Below, in pieces: positions 26,016-35,356 of a stretch of 64,000 nt of DNA (its first letter is position 1; each line of letters begins with the position of its first letter). Below the pieces are notes generated by a model. The model was not told where the DNA came from. It did not search any database and saw only the letters and a program-made list of their open reading frames with translations. The stretch is taken from NCBI RefSeq assembly GCF_019308285.1, contig NZ_WWEM01000036.1, positions 13,217 to 77,216 on the forward strand, in the 5' to 3' direction. The translations under genes were made by a program, and so were the position numbers. Source of the DNA: Flavobacterium quisquiliarum. Lineage in GTDB: Bacteria; Bacteroidota; Bacteroidia; Flavobacteriales; Flavobacteriaceae.

Positions 26016-27500
26016 ATGTCAATTAAAGCTGTAGCAGCAAAATTATTTGCTAGTAAGATATATTCAGAAACTCAAAATTGGGCCAAAAAACCAGTAGAAA
26101 CGCAACAGAAAGTCTTTAATAAACTCATAAAAAATGCCAAAGAAACCCATTTTGGCAAAGACCATCATTTTAATCAAATACAAACGGTTGAAGATTTTCA
26201 AAAAAACGTTCCCGTGCGAGATTACGAAGATTTGAAACCTTATATAGAAAAGGTAGTTAAAGGTGAAGAAAATATTCTTTGGAAAGGAAAACCATTATAT
26301 TTTGCTAAAACTTCAGGCACAACTTCAGGCGCAAAATTTATTCCGTTGACCAAAGAATCAATGCCGTTTCACATCAGCGCAGCTCGAAATGCGATATTAC
26401 ATTATGTTCATGAAACTGGAAATGCAGATTTTGTAGATGGAAAAATGATTTTTCTGCAAGGAAGTCCAATCTTGACTGAAAAGTACGGAATTAAATTTGG
26501 AAGACTTTCTGGAATTGTGGCGCATTTTGTACCAAAATATCTTCAGAAAAACAGAATGCCTTCGTGGGAAACCAACTGTATTGAAGACTGGGAAACTAAA
26601 GTTGATGCCATTGTAGACGAAACGATTAAAGAAGATATGTCGGTTATTTCCGGAATTCCGTCTTGGGTTCAGATGTATTTTGAACGTTTACAGCAAAAAA
26701 GTGGAGGGAAGAAAATAGGCGAAATATTCAGGAATTTTAATCTCTTTATTTATGGAGGTGTGAATTATGAGCCTTATCGAGCCAAATTCGAAAACATGAT
26801 TGGCAGAAAAGTGGACAGCATTGAATTGTTTCCAGCTTCTGAAGGTTTTTTTGCTTATCAGGATTCACAGAAAGAAAAGGGAATGCTATTGTTGTTGAAT
26901 TCGGGTATTTTCTACGAGTTTATTAAAGCAGATGAATTCTTTAACGAAAATCCAAAAGCGCTTACAATAGGCGAAGTCGAAATAGGCGTAAACTACGTTT
27001 TAATTATTTCTACAAATGCAGGACTTTGGCGTTATAATATTGGCGACACTGTTCAGTTTACTTCTTTGGCTCCATATCGTGTTATAGTCTCTGGACGTAT
27101 CAAACATTATATTTCAGCTTTTGGAGAACATGTTATTGCTAATGAAGTTGAAAATGCAATGAAAGAAGCCGTAGCATCTACTAATATTGTAATCAATGAA
27201 TTTACAGTTGCACCTCAGATCAATCCATCAAACGGACTGCCATATCACGAATGGCTGGTTGAATTTGAAAATGAACCTGAAAGCATGGAAGTTTTTGCTG
27301 AAACAATCGACAATTCGATGCGTAAGCAAAACATTTATTATGATGATTTGATAACAGGAAATGTTTTAAGAAAAGTGGTTGTAACCAAAGTTTCTAAAAA
27401 TGGATTTCAGGATTATATGAAATCACAAGGAAAACTAGGAGGGCAGAACAAGATTCCGAGACTATCAAATAATAGAGATATTGCGGATAATTTGAAGTAG
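26016..27500 (+). CDS. GH3 auxin-responsive-promoter family adenylate-forming enzyme
   Basis: 494 aa. Members of this family adenylate a carboxylate and transfer it to an amine or thiol. The ATP-binding motif FAKTSGTTSGAKFIPLT (about residue 95) and the lid region GRIKHYISAFGEHVIANEVE near residue 370 match the ANL-like GH3 fold. Plant GH3 enzymes conjugate hormones to amino acids; the bacterial substrate is unknown. It follows the M23-like membrane gene closely, but I see no functional link between them. Confidence 0.9.
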   Translation: MSIKAVAAKLFASKIYSETQNWAKKPVETQQKVFNKLIKNAKETHFGKDHHFNQIQTVEDFQKNVPVRDYEDLKPYIEKVVKGEENILWKGKPLYFAKTSGTTSGAKFIPLTKESMPFHISAARNAILHYVHETGNADFVDGKMIFLQGSPILTEKYGIKFGRLSGIVAHFVPKYLQKNRMPSWETNCIEDWETKVDAIVDETIKEDMSVISGIPSWVQMYFERLQQKSGGKKIGEIFRNFNLFIYGGVNYEPYRAKFENMIGRKVDSIELFPASEGFFAYQDSQKEKGMLLLLNSGIFYEFIKADEFFNENPKALTIGEVEIGVNYVLIISTNAGLWRYNIGDTVQFTSLAPYRVIVSGRIKHYISAFGEHVIANEVENAMKEAVASTNIVINEFTVAPQINPSNGLPYHEWLVEFENEPESMEVFAETIDNSMRKQNIYYDDLITGNVLRKVVVTKVSKNGFQDYMKSQGKLGGQNKIPRLSNNRDIADNLK

Positions 27501-27553
27501 AACGATAACTAAAAGCTTGATATTAAATAAACTTTAAATTTGAAAAAGCAATT

Positions 27554-27583
27554 TTGAAAGCATACCAATTATTGGTATATTTG
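27554..27583 (+). promoter_or_regulatory. parDE promoter with overlapping operator
   Basis: TTG (27554-27556), a 19-bp spacer and TATATTTG (27576-27583) fit the consensus. A perfect dyad ATACCAAT-T-ATTGGTAT (27562-27578) lies in the spacer and overlaps the -7 box, as expected for autorepression by ParD or the ParDE complex. Confidence 0.75.
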
Positions 27584-27600
27584 ATAAAATATAAAAGGTT

Positions 27601-27849
27601 ATGGCAAAGAATACGTCAATATTATTAGGAGACTATTTTGATAATTTTATTAATTCACAAGTTAAAACTGGCCGATTCACATCTGCAAGTGAAGTAATTC
27701 GAGCCGCATTACGAATGTTTGAACAAGAACAAACTAAAAGTGAAGAACTAATAAAGGAATTAAAAAAAGGAGAAAAATCGGGATTTGTAAAGGATTTTGA
27801 TCGCGAATCTTTTCTAACAAATCTTCACGAAAAACATCTTAAAAAATGA
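27601..27849 (+). CDS. parD: ParD family antitoxin
   Basis: 82 aa. The N-terminal ribbon-helix-helix segment (TSILLGDYFDNFINSQVKTGRFTSASEVIRAALRMFEQEQ) is the ParD/CC2985 signature for DNA binding and dimerisation. The C-terminus (KSGFVKDFDRESFLTNLHEKHL) should wrap the toxin. Its last codon overlaps the parE start (ATGA). The palindrome in its promoter is the likely operator. Confidence 0.93.
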   Translation: MAKNTSILLGDYFDNFINSQVKTGRFTSASEVIRAALRMFEQEQTKSEELIKELKKGEKSGFVKDFDRESFLTNLHEKHLKK

Positions 27850-28142
27850 ATTATAAGATAAGTATAGAAGCATCTTATGATTTAGAAAAAATTTGGCTTT
27901 ATACTTTTGATACTTTGTCTGCTGAACAAGCAGATAGATACTTAAAGTTGATATTGGATGAAATCGAATACCTGTGTTCAAAACCTAATTCAGGAAAAGA
28001 TTTTAGTCATATCAGAAAAGGTTGTTTTAGAACCAAAGTAAAATCACATTTAATATTTTATAAAATAAACGTGAAACAAAACGAAATAGAAATTATTAGA
28101 GTTTTGCATCAAATGATGGACATTGAAAATCATCTTAAATAA
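27846..28142 (+). CDS. parE: ParE/RelE family toxin
   Basis: 98 aa, with the ParE/RelE fold pattern: NYKISIEASYDLEKIWLYTFDTLSAEQADRYLKLI, the basic GCFRTKVKSHLIFYKI strand and a C-terminal helix ending VLHQMMDIENHL. ParE toxins target DNA gyrase. It overlaps parD by 4 nt, the usual coupled order of antitoxin then toxin. Which target this copy attacks is not shown by the sequence. Confidence 0.93.
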   Translation: MNYKISIEASYDLEKIWLYTFDTLSAEQADRYLKLILDEIEYLCSKPNSGKDFSHIRKGCFRTKVKSHLIFYKINVKQNEIEIIRVLHQMMDIENHLK

Positions 28143-28204
28143 AGGATTTGAAAAAGTTATCTTTTGATAAATCTTCTTTTAAGAAAATTTTAAAATAAAA
28201 AAGC

Positions 28205-29884
28205 ATGAAAGAAACCAAACATATATCAAGATCAAGAGCTCAGGAATCATCTGCAGCGATAGAAAAAATGTACATTACAATGCGCCATTTATTCAACCGT
28301 GGTTTTTACAAACCAATGGGAGTTTCTGGCGATAGCTTACGCGAATCATTATTGGCATTAAGACCTGAAATCTACGGAAATATTGCTGAGGAAAAAGTAG
28401 AACTAAACGGACTTTTATACGTTATAGAACGTCTTCCAATCGGAATTGAGCAATGCCGTTTTATCAATTTGACTTCAGATGAAGGGTATTCTAAATCACA
28501 TTTTCAGGCAATTGTTCCTCCTAAAAGAAGAAGAAACTGCTATAGAATTGACGAAGAACAAATGAATGTCGAAATCACTCGTGGACGTTCTGACATTTAT
28601 GATATTCTAACACATTTGACTTTCATTTTCATTGAATCTCATAAAATTAAAAATAGAGTTCTAATAGATGACGGCGGAGAAGTTTCTCGCGACTGGCAGA
28701 AATTAGAACAAGCCGTTATGCAGACCAAAAAGCTTTCTTTGGTAGAAAAAGAAAAAGCGATTTCGCATGTGGCTAATATTTTAGCGAGAACTTTTGAGGA
28801 AGTTTTGGATATTTACGATGCTTTTGGATCTGAAAATGCTCCGGATCGTTTTCTGCATGTAATTTATTGGTTAGGAAAATTGGCAATTGAAGAAATTGTA
28901 GAAAACAATAAACGAACCATAACATTCAGTCCTGTTTTACGTGAGCGTTTGGGACATCATATTCATGGAGAAATCTGGGCTACAAATATCAAAGAAGTTT
29001 TAAAAGCCAATGATCTTTTAAAACGTCCAATTCACGTTATAAGTGCGAATATGCACAGTGTGATGAACTCTATTTTTGCAACGCCGTTGTTGAAAACTAA
29101 GTACAAAGGCAAAACCGATTTCTTTATTTATGAAGAACTGAGCGGTTCGGGTTCAAAAGAAATAAGAGGTCAGGTAGAAGAACTGGCACTGAAAAACGGA
29201 ATGATTTCATTACCGGATTGTTCAGGAACCAATATTGACGTTCAGATATTTGATACAGCTAAAATTGATTGGTCAAAAACAGCTTTTTCACATGCGAATG
29301 TAGGTGAAGATAAACCGGTTATAATCGTAATGGATTATGCTTTTGGAGAGCAGGCTTATGAAACTATCGATGAGCTTTTAAAACCATTTAAGAAAGAAAC
29401 TTTACTAAATGTAAAATCAGTTTCGATTATGGGTAAAGCCGGAATTCTAGAAGGTGGAAAAGGTGATATCATGATTCCGACGGCTCATATTAACGAAGGA
29501 ACGGCTGATAATTATTTCTTCGAAAATGAATTGACAGGCGCCATGTTCGAAGGAAATGATATTGATATTTACGAAGGAGCAATGGTTACCGTTTTAGGAA
29601 CTTCATTACAAAACAGAGATTTATTGAAATTCTTCCATGAATCTACCTGGGGTGTAATTGGTTTGGAAATGGAAGGGTCTTATTACCAGAAAGCCATTCA
29701 ATCAGCATCTAAAATTAGAAAAAGTGTGCCTCAGGATATTAAAGTTCGTTATGCTTATTATGCTTCGGATAATCCATTGGAAACAGGAAGTACACTGGCT
29801 TCAGGCGGATTAGGAACAACTGGTGTAAAACCAACTTATTTGATTACCATTAAGATTTTAGAACAGATTTTCAACATCAAATAA
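28205..29884 (+). CDS. Large cytoplasmic protein with nucleosidase-like C-terminus (DUF6909-like)
   Basis: 559 aa with no signal peptide or membrane helix. The N-terminal half (about 1-260) is mostly helical, with RRRNCYRIDEEQMNVEITRGRSDIYD and HVIYWLGKLAIEEIVE. The C-terminal part (about 370-559) resembles purine nucleoside phosphorylase/MTA-SAH nucleosidase enzymes: VSIMGKAGILEGGKGDIMIPTAHI, the GLEMEGSYY motif that holds the ribose-binding Glu, and YYASDNPLE, which may supply the catalytic Asp. I recall the flavobacterial family as DUF6909, without a proven function. It stands between the ParDE pair and the polysaccharide locus. Confidence 0.75.
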   Translation: MKETKHISRSRAQESSAAIEKMYITMRHLFNRGFYKPMGVSGDSLRESLLALRPEIYGNIAEEKVELNGLLYVIERLPIGIEQCRFINLTSDEGYSKSHFQAIVPPKRRRNCYRIDEEQMNVEITRGRSDIYDILTHLTFIFIESHKIKNRVLIDDGGEVSRDWQKLEQAVMQTKKLSLVEKEKAISHVANILARTFEEVLDIYDAFGSENAPDRFLHVIYWLGKLAIEEIVENNKRTITFSPVLRERLGHHIHGEIWATNIKEVLKANDLLKRPIHVISANMHSVMNSIFATPLLKTKYKGKTDFFIYEELSGSGSKEIRGQVEELALKNGMISLPDCSGTNIDVQIFDTAKIDWSKTAFSHANVGEDKPVIIVMDYAFGEQAYETIDELLKPFKKETLLNVKSVSIMGKAGILEGGKGDIMIPTAHINEGTADNYFFENELTGAMFEGNDIDIYEGAMVTVLGTSLQNRDLLKFFHESTWGVIGLEMEGSYYQKAIQSASKIRKSVPQDIKVRYAYYASDNPLETGSTLASGGLGTTGVKPTYLITIKILEQIFNIK

Positions 29885-29893
29885 AAATCATAA

Positions 29894-30877
29894 ATGAGTA
29901 CAAAAGTACCGCAAAATATAGAGGATCAGGAAGTTGATTTGGGTGTGATTTCAAAAAATATAAGCGACTTTTTTGGAAGAATTAATTCTGCTATTTTTAA
30001 TAGCATTCAATTTTTTGTTAGAAACTGGATTATTGTTTTAATATTAATCGTGACTGGTTTTGGACTGGGCATGTTTTTGGATAAAATTCAAAAGAGTTAC
30101 AGACACGAAATTATAGTTGCACCAAATTTTGGGAGTACAGATTATTTGTATGCTAAAGTAGATTTAATCAACTCAAAAATAAAAGAGAATGATACTCTTT
30201 TCTTAAAAGAAGTTGTCGGGATTCCGAATCCTAAAAATCTAAAAATTATAGAATTAAAACCGATTGCGGACGTTTACAATTTCATTCAGAACAAACCTGA
30301 AAACTTTGAGCTAATAAAGTTGATGGCTGAAGATGGTGACATAAAAAAAGTACTGGAAGAAAATGTTACAAGTAAAAATTATAACTACCAAACACTACTT
30401 TTATTTACTAATAATAAAGTTACAGAGGAAAAATTGATTATACCTCTTTTAAAATACTTAAACACTTCAGATTATTATTCAAAAATTCAGAAAGTAGTTT
30501 ATCATAATGTAGAATTGAAAATTCAGCAAACAGACTCAATTATTAAACAAATTGATGGCATATTAAATAATTTATCAAATTCTTCTAAAGGAAGTTTAAA
30601 AAATGATAAACTTATTTATTACAACGAAAACACACAATTGAATGATATTATTAAAAGTAAAAATGCTTTATTAAATGAGCAAGCGGCACATAAAGTAGAG
30701 TTGATTGGTTTTGATAAGATTATAAAAGAAAATAATGTCATTTTAAATTTACAGTTAGTTAAATTTGTCAGTGGAAATCTAAAATTTTTACTGCCTCTTA
30801 TTTTCATTTTAGGATTTATCTTTTTAAGATTCTTTAAATCATTTTACAAAAAACAAAAGCATTTAGCTGGATTGTAA
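29894..30877 (+). CDS. Wzz-like polysaccharide chain-length regulator
   Basis: 327 aa. Two membrane helices (about residues 47-66 and 296-313) flank a large periplasmic, helical and coiled-coil domain, the layout of Wzz/polysaccharide co-polymerase proteins that set the modal length of O-antigen or capsule chains. No cytoplasmic kinase domain is present. It starts 9 bp after the DUF6909-like gene and is the first gene of the surface-polysaccharide block. Confidence 0.78.
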   Translation: MSTKVPQNIEDQEVDLGVISKNISDFFGRINSAIFNSIQFFVRNWIIVLILIVTGFGLGMFLDKIQKSYRHEIIVAPNFGSTDYLYAKVDLINSKIKENDTLFLKEVVGIPNPKNLKIIELKPIADVYNFIQNKPENFELIKLMAEDGDIKKVLEENVTSKNYNYQTLLLFTNNKVTEEKLIIPLLKYLNTSDYYSKIQKVVYHNVELKIQQTDSIIKQIDGILNNLSNSSKGSLKNDKLIYYNENTQLNDIIKSKNALLNEQAAHKVELIGFDKIIKENNVILNLQLVKFVSGNLKFLLPLIFILGFIFLRFFKSFYKKQKHLAGL

Positions 30878-30956
30878 GATTAAAAAGGATACAATTATTT
30901 TTGAATTAAGTCTAAATTGATCCAAAACAAAAGATTTCATATAAATAGTAAATATA

Positions 30957-30964
30957 TACTTTTG
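30957..30964 (+). promoter_or_regulatory. -7 box of the lipoprotein gene
   Basis: TACTTTTG, a perfect match to TAnnTTTG, 16 bp upstream of the ATG at 30981. Confidence 0.7.
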
Positions 30965-30980
30965 CAAAAAAAAACAGCAG

Positions 30981-31517
30981 ATGAAAAAACAATTCATTTT
31001 TTTAAATTTAGTTTTAATAACATTATTTATTTCTTGTAAAAACAAAGAAGAAGCAAAACCTGTTGAAGAAGTAAAAGCGAATACTTTTGATGTGATTGTC
31101 GATTTGAAAATTGAAAAAGACGACGAAATTATTCTTTTTTACAAAGATCCTTCAATTGCTTATTTTGATGCAAAAAATACTGTTTATAATGGTGTAAAAG
31201 GAAAAACAGAATCTCAACAAGTAACATTTAGTGTTCCTGAAGGAATTTTGCCAAATGATATTCGTTTTGATATAAGCTCAAATAAAGAACAAAATCCTAT
31301 AACGATAAATTCAATTACATTAAGTTTTGAAGGAAGAGTATTTAAAATTGAACAAAAAGATATTTTGAAGTATTTTACACCTAACGATTTTATAAAATTT
31401 GATGAAGCAACTGGTACGTCAAGATTCCTTAAAAAAGGCGAAGATTATGACCCATATTTTTTAACAAAAGAAATTATTTACCCTCAAATTGAAATGGTTA
31501 GAGGAGCTAAAATGTAA
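30981..31517 (+). CDS. Lipoprotein of unknown function in the polysaccharide locus
   Basis: 178 aa. The signal peptide ends in the lipobox LFISC (Cys19), so the mature protein is lipid-anchored. The rest is a beta-rich domain (DIRFDISSNKEQNPITINSITLSFEGRVFKI). It has its own promoter and a terminator, so it is a separate unit inside the glycan region. I do not recognise the family; a role in glycan assembly is only suggested by its position. Confidence 0.78.
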   Translation: MKKQFIFLNLVLITLFISCKNKEEAKPVEEVKANTFDVIVDLKIEKDDEIILFYKDPSIAYFDAKNTVYNGVKGKTESQQVTFSVPEGILPNDIRFDISSNKEQNPITINSITLSFEGRVFKIEQKDILKYFTPNDFIKFDEATGTSRFLKKGEDYDPYFLTKEIIYPQIEMVRGAKM

Positions 31518-31544
31518 TTTTTGTTAATTATATTATTAATATTT

Positions 31545-31580
31545 AAGGCTGTTCCTTCAAAAAAGGTATAGCCTTCTTTT
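31545..31580 (+). terminator. Lipoprotein gene terminator
   Basis: AAGGCTGTTCCTT (31545-31557) pairs with 31563-31575 at 11 of 13 positions, and a T run follows. Confidence 0.8.
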
Positions 31581-31600
31581 TACTCTAAAACCAAAAGATA

Positions 31601-32902
31601 TTGAAGCTGAATTTTGATATATTCCAACAATACAAAAAGCACAAAATTTTAGCTTCAAATTTTGTATATCTTTCTGTACTTCAAGCTTTAAATGTTATTT
31701 TACCTTTAATTACTTTTCCCTATTTAATACGAGTTTTGGGGGTTGAGTATTTTGGACTCTTGTCTTTTTCTTTAGCTTTTGTTGCCTATTTTCAGATTGT
31801 AACAGATTATGGGTTTAATTCTACCGGAACACGTGATATTTCATTAGCAATAGATAATCGCGAAAAGCAAATCTTGATTTTTAATCAAATTATGTCTGCC
31901 AAACTTGTATTGATAAGTGTAAGTTTTATTATAATGATGGGAATTGTTTTCTTATTTGATATTTTTAGAGCATACTGGTTTATATATTTATTTTCATTTG
32001 GATCTATTTTAGGACAAGCTATTTTTCCAGTTTGGTTTTTTCATGGAATACAGAAAATGAAGTACGTAACATATCTAAATCTAGTTACAAAAACAATATT
32101 TGCTCTCGCACTTTTTGTTTTTGTAACTCAAAAATCTGATTATTATTTAGTTCCTGTTTTTAATGCTTTAGGGTTTCTAACTGCAGGTATTTTGTCATTG
32201 TTTTATATTTGGAAAGATTTTAAAATTAGCTTTAAATTACAGTCTGTTAAAGGAATAAAAGAACAGCTCAATAGAGCAAAATTTATGTTTTTGTCAGAGC
32301 TTAAAATTTCGCTTTTTACCAATACCAACACATTAATTTTAGGAATTTTTGCAGGAAATCAAGCTGTAGGTTACTTTTCTGCAGCAGAGAAACTAGCCCG
32401 TGCAATAGGTAATCTTCAAACACCAGTCTCAAATACTATTTTTCCATATCTCTCTACCGAAATGGCTTTAGACAAGCTAAAAGCAATTCTAAAAATAAGG
32501 AAAATAACGATAGTTGGATCCATTATATTTTCTTTGATTGTTATCGTTTGTTTTTGCTTTGCAGAGCAAATAATTTCTATTATTTATGGTAAAGAAATGC
32601 TTGCGTCTGTGCTGTTATTTAGAATAATAATCCTGATACCACTATTATCGTTTTTAGACACCATGTTTGGTAAACAGATTCTTTTAAATTTAGGTAAAGA
32701 CATATTTTATTTTAGAGTAATTGTTTTGGCTACAATTTTAAATTTTACTATTAATTTTATACTAACCTATTTATATCAGGAAAAGGGAACCGCAATAACT
32801 TTAATAATCACTCAGATATTTATTGTTTTAGGTATGTGGTATTTTGCACATAAAGAAACAAGTTTGATTTTGAAACAAAACAAGAGTTATGAAAGTAATT
32901 AA
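31601..32902 (+). CDS. wzx: Wzx-type polysaccharide flippase
   Basis: 433 aa with 12-14 membrane helices and the N-terminal motif NFVYLSVLQALNVILPLITFPYLIRVLG, characteristic of the PST/Wzx (MATE-like) oligosaccharide flippases. It should carry lipid-linked repeat units across the inner membrane. Translation appears to start at TTG 31601, since no ATG is in frame before this conserved segment. It overlaps the next glycosyltransferase by 14 nt, and the run of genes to 39426 has gaps of only a few bases or small overlaps, indicating one operon. Confidence 0.92.
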   Translation: MKLNFDIFQQYKKHKILASNFVYLSVLQALNVILPLITFPYLIRVLGVEYFGLLSFSLAFVAYFQIVTDYGFNSTGTRDISLAIDNREKQILIFNQIMSAKLVLISVSFIIMMGIVFLFDIFRAYWFIYLFSFGSILGQAIFPVWFFHGIQKMKYVTYLNLVTKTIFALALFVFVTQKSDYYLVPVFNALGFLTAGILSLFYIWKDFKISFKLQSVKGIKEQLNRAKFMFLSELKISLFTNTNTLILGIFAGNQAVGYFSAAEKLARAIGNLQTPVSNTIFPYLSTEMALDKLKAILKIRKITIVGSIIFSLIVIVCFCFAEQIISIIYGKEMLASVLLFRIIILIPLLSFLDTMFGKQILLNLGKDIFYFRVIVLATILNFTINFILTYLYQEKGTAITLIITQIFIVLGMWYFAHKETSLILKQNKSYESN

Positions 32903-33968
32903 AGTTAGTGTTGTTATTCCGGTTTACAATGCAAAAGATTACTTACAGGATTGTATAAAATCACTTTTAAGTCAGACGCTTGTAGACTGTGAATTTATTT
33001 TTGTAAATGATGGATCTACGGATAACAGTTTAGAAATAATTCAAAAATATCAAGAAGAGGATAATCGAATTAAACTGATTAGTCAAGAAAATAAAGGAAT
33101 TGCTGAAGCTAGAAATGCTGGAATAGAAATCGCTTCAGGAGAATATATTGGATTTTTGGATAACGATGATTTTGTTAAAATAGATTTTTTTGAGAATCTA
33201 TATAAAAATGCTATTGAAAACAATCTGGACATTTTAGTTTCAAAAACAATATTAGGAAGAGATGGTAAGTATATAATTAAAGATCATGGTTTTAATACCA
33301 ATTTGATATTTACTAAAGATGTTATACAAGAACAAATCATTTCAAATCTCTTAAAAGTAGAGGATTTATTTGCTGTTTGGAATAAAATTTACAAAAGAAC
33401 TTTTATTTTCGAAAATGATATTCGCTTTCCAGGTAACAGAGTAATTGAGGAAGATAATATATTTAACATTCAGGCTTTTAATAACGCAGAAAAAGTTAGG
33501 TTTATTGATTATGCTGGTTACTATTATAGAGATGTAGCCGATAGTAAATCAAGAAAAACTATTGAAAATGATTATTTTTCAAAAGCTCTTGAAAAATATT
33601 ATTTGGATTATAAAAAAGAATATAGTCTCAACATCTCATACGAAGAATTGGAGAAATTAAAAGCGATTAGATTTGTTCAGAGAGTCTTTTACTTAGTATA
33701 TAAATGTTCAGTATTAAAAATTCCGTTTAAGATAAAATGGAACTACATCAAAAATATGGTTTTTCATGAAAAAGTATATGAATTATCAAAAAAATATGAT
33801 GAAGAAATTCTCCAAGGAAAAGGATTATATGAAAGAATCGTCTTAAAAATTATCAATAAAAAAACATCTTTTTTATTGATTTTATTAATTTTAAGCATTC
33901 AAATTGGATATCATCCAAGTATTTCGGAAACAATAAGAAAGGTAAATAAATTGACAAAAAAACGCTGA
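32889..33968 (+). CDS. Glycosyltransferase family 2
   Basis: 359 aa. The N-terminus VSVVIPVYNAKDYLQDCIKSLLSQTL and EFIFVNDGSTDNSLEII are the GT-A nucleotide-binding signature of GT2, with DNDD (residues 97-100) as the DxD-type metal site. The C-terminal part is basic and partly hydrophobic, likely membrane-associated. It adds a sugar to the growing repeat unit; donor and acceptor cannot be read. The start overlaps the end of wzx. Confidence 0.92.
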   Translation: MKVIKVSVVIPVYNAKDYLQDCIKSLLSQTLVDCEFIFVNDGSTDNSLEIIQKYQEEDNRIKLISQENKGIAEARNAGIEIASGEYIGFLDNDDFVKIDFFENLYKNAIENNLDILVSKTILGRDGKYIIKDHGFNTNLIFTKDVIQEQIISNLLKVEDLFAVWNKIYKRTFIFENDIRFPGNRVIEEDNIFNIQAFNNAEKVRFIDYAGYYYRDVADSKSRKTIENDYFSKALEKYYLDYKKEYSLNISYEELEKLKAIRFVQRVFYLVYKCSVLKIPFKIKWNYIKNMVFHEKVYELSKKYDEEILQGKGLYERIVLKIINKKTSFLLILLILSIQIGYHPSISETIRKVNKLTKKR

Positions 33969-33970
33969 TA

Positions 33971-35356
33971 GTGCTTGCAAAAATATATAACACATTATTT
34001 TTCTTAGGTCTTTTCTTTTTTCCATTTAATAGCTATGAAGGCATATCATTTTTGGGAGAATTTAAAACCGAATCTGGAGCACTATTTTTATTTGCTGGTT
34101 TTTTATTTTTACTGATAAATACTTCTTTCACAAAAAGAATCATTTTTCCTTACAAGAATTTTCTTTTTCAGCTTGTAATGTTATTTATAATTTGGTGTTT
34201 AATTGCAACAATATTAAATGCATTTTCGGTTGGTTCCAATTATTTTAAGAGTACAAGTGGTATAAATAGGTTTATACGACAATATTTTGCTTTGCTTATT
34301 TCTGCTTTTGTATTTTTTATTTTCTACATCAACGTTTTAGCTAAAATGGAACTAAAGGAAGCACTTGTTAAAATACGAAAAGTGTTTCTTTATTCTTTAA
34401 TTGTAGCTTCTATATATGGTTTTTTTGAAATTTTAATCTCCGTTTTTGGCTATGTGTTTTTATATCCAATTTTAAAAGGATTTAATTATTTCCCTTTCTT
34501 AGAGGTTAATCTTCATCCAGAAGGTAGAATTTCGACAATAAGTTATGAACCGCCTTTTTTAGCTATTTATCTTATTACGATTTCTGGCTGGATGTTTAGT
34601 TATATTCTCACAAGCAAAAGGCTAACGAGGTTTTTGCCAACGTTTGCTATTTTTGTTCTGACTTATTTTTCAGGATCACGCACAGGATTAATCGTGATAT
34701 TTTTTCAAGGATTTGTTTTTTTAATTTTCTTATATAAAGACTTGCGATTTAAGAAATATGTTATCAATTTTTTAGCAGGAGCTTTAGTTGTTTTTTCAGT
34801 TTTGCTTGTTTTTAAAGGGGAAAAAGTAATTCATTCGGTCACTGAGAAAATGAATTCATTAAATTTTCAAAAAAATTTAACCAAAAACGTATCCAATCAG
34901 TCCAGATTCGGAATGCAGTATGCTGCATTACAGGTTTTTTCAGAAAATCCAATTACAGGAGTTGGGTTTGGACAGCAGGCTTACCATAATAGAACTCATT
35001 ATCCTTCTTGGGCAACAAGAAATAATTATGAGTTCGAATTGTATTATAAGAATAAAAAGGAAAAAGCATTTCCGCCGGGATATAATCTTTACACAAGACT
35101 CCTTGCAGAAACAGGTTTAATTGGAATTACGTTGTTTTTAATGCTTCTTTATTTTTCTTTAAATGAAATAAGGCTCTTAATGAAAAAAGCAAAAGAAGAA
35201 GAAAAGACAATTTTAATGATTGTTTCAATTTCGCTTTTAGGATTGTATATAAATTGGTTTCAAATAGACACTTTTAGAATTTACGGAATTTGGCTTTGTT
35301 TGGCGATTTTAATCAGAATACGATATAATAAAAATTTAATTTTAAAAAATGAATAA
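33971..35356 (+). CDS. O-antigen ligase/polymerase family (Wzy-like) protein
   Basis: 461 aa with about ten membrane helices. A periplasmic stretch near residues 310-370 contains NPITGVGFGQQAYHNRTHYP, typical of the O-antigen ligase/Wzy superfamily. It polymerises repeat units or ligates the polymer. The start is GTG 33971, two bases after the previous stop. A second Wzy-like protein is encoded at 36137, so this may be either the ligase or the polymerase. Confidence 0.85.
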   Translation: MLAKIYNTLFFLGLFFFPFNSYEGISFLGEFKTESGALFLFAGFLFLLINTSFTKRIIFPYKNFLFQLVMLFIIWCLIATILNAFSVGSNYFKSTSGINRFIRQYFALLISAFVFFIFYINVLAKMELKEALVKIRKVFLYSLIVASIYGFFEILISVFGYVFLYPILKGFNYFPFLEVNLHPEGRISTISYEPPFLAIYLITISGWMFSYILTSKRLTRFLPTFAIFVLTYFSGSRTGLIVIFFQGFVFLIFLYKDLRFKKYVINFLAGALVVFSVLLVFKGEKVIHSVTEKMNSLNFQKNLTKNVSNQSRFGMQYAALQVFSENPITGVGFGQQAYHNRTHYPSWATRNNYEFELYYKNKKEKAFPPGYNLYTRLLAETGLIGITLFLMLLYFSLNEIRLLMKKAKEEEKTILMIVSISLLGLYINWFQIDTFRIYGIWLCLAILIRIRYNKNLILKNE

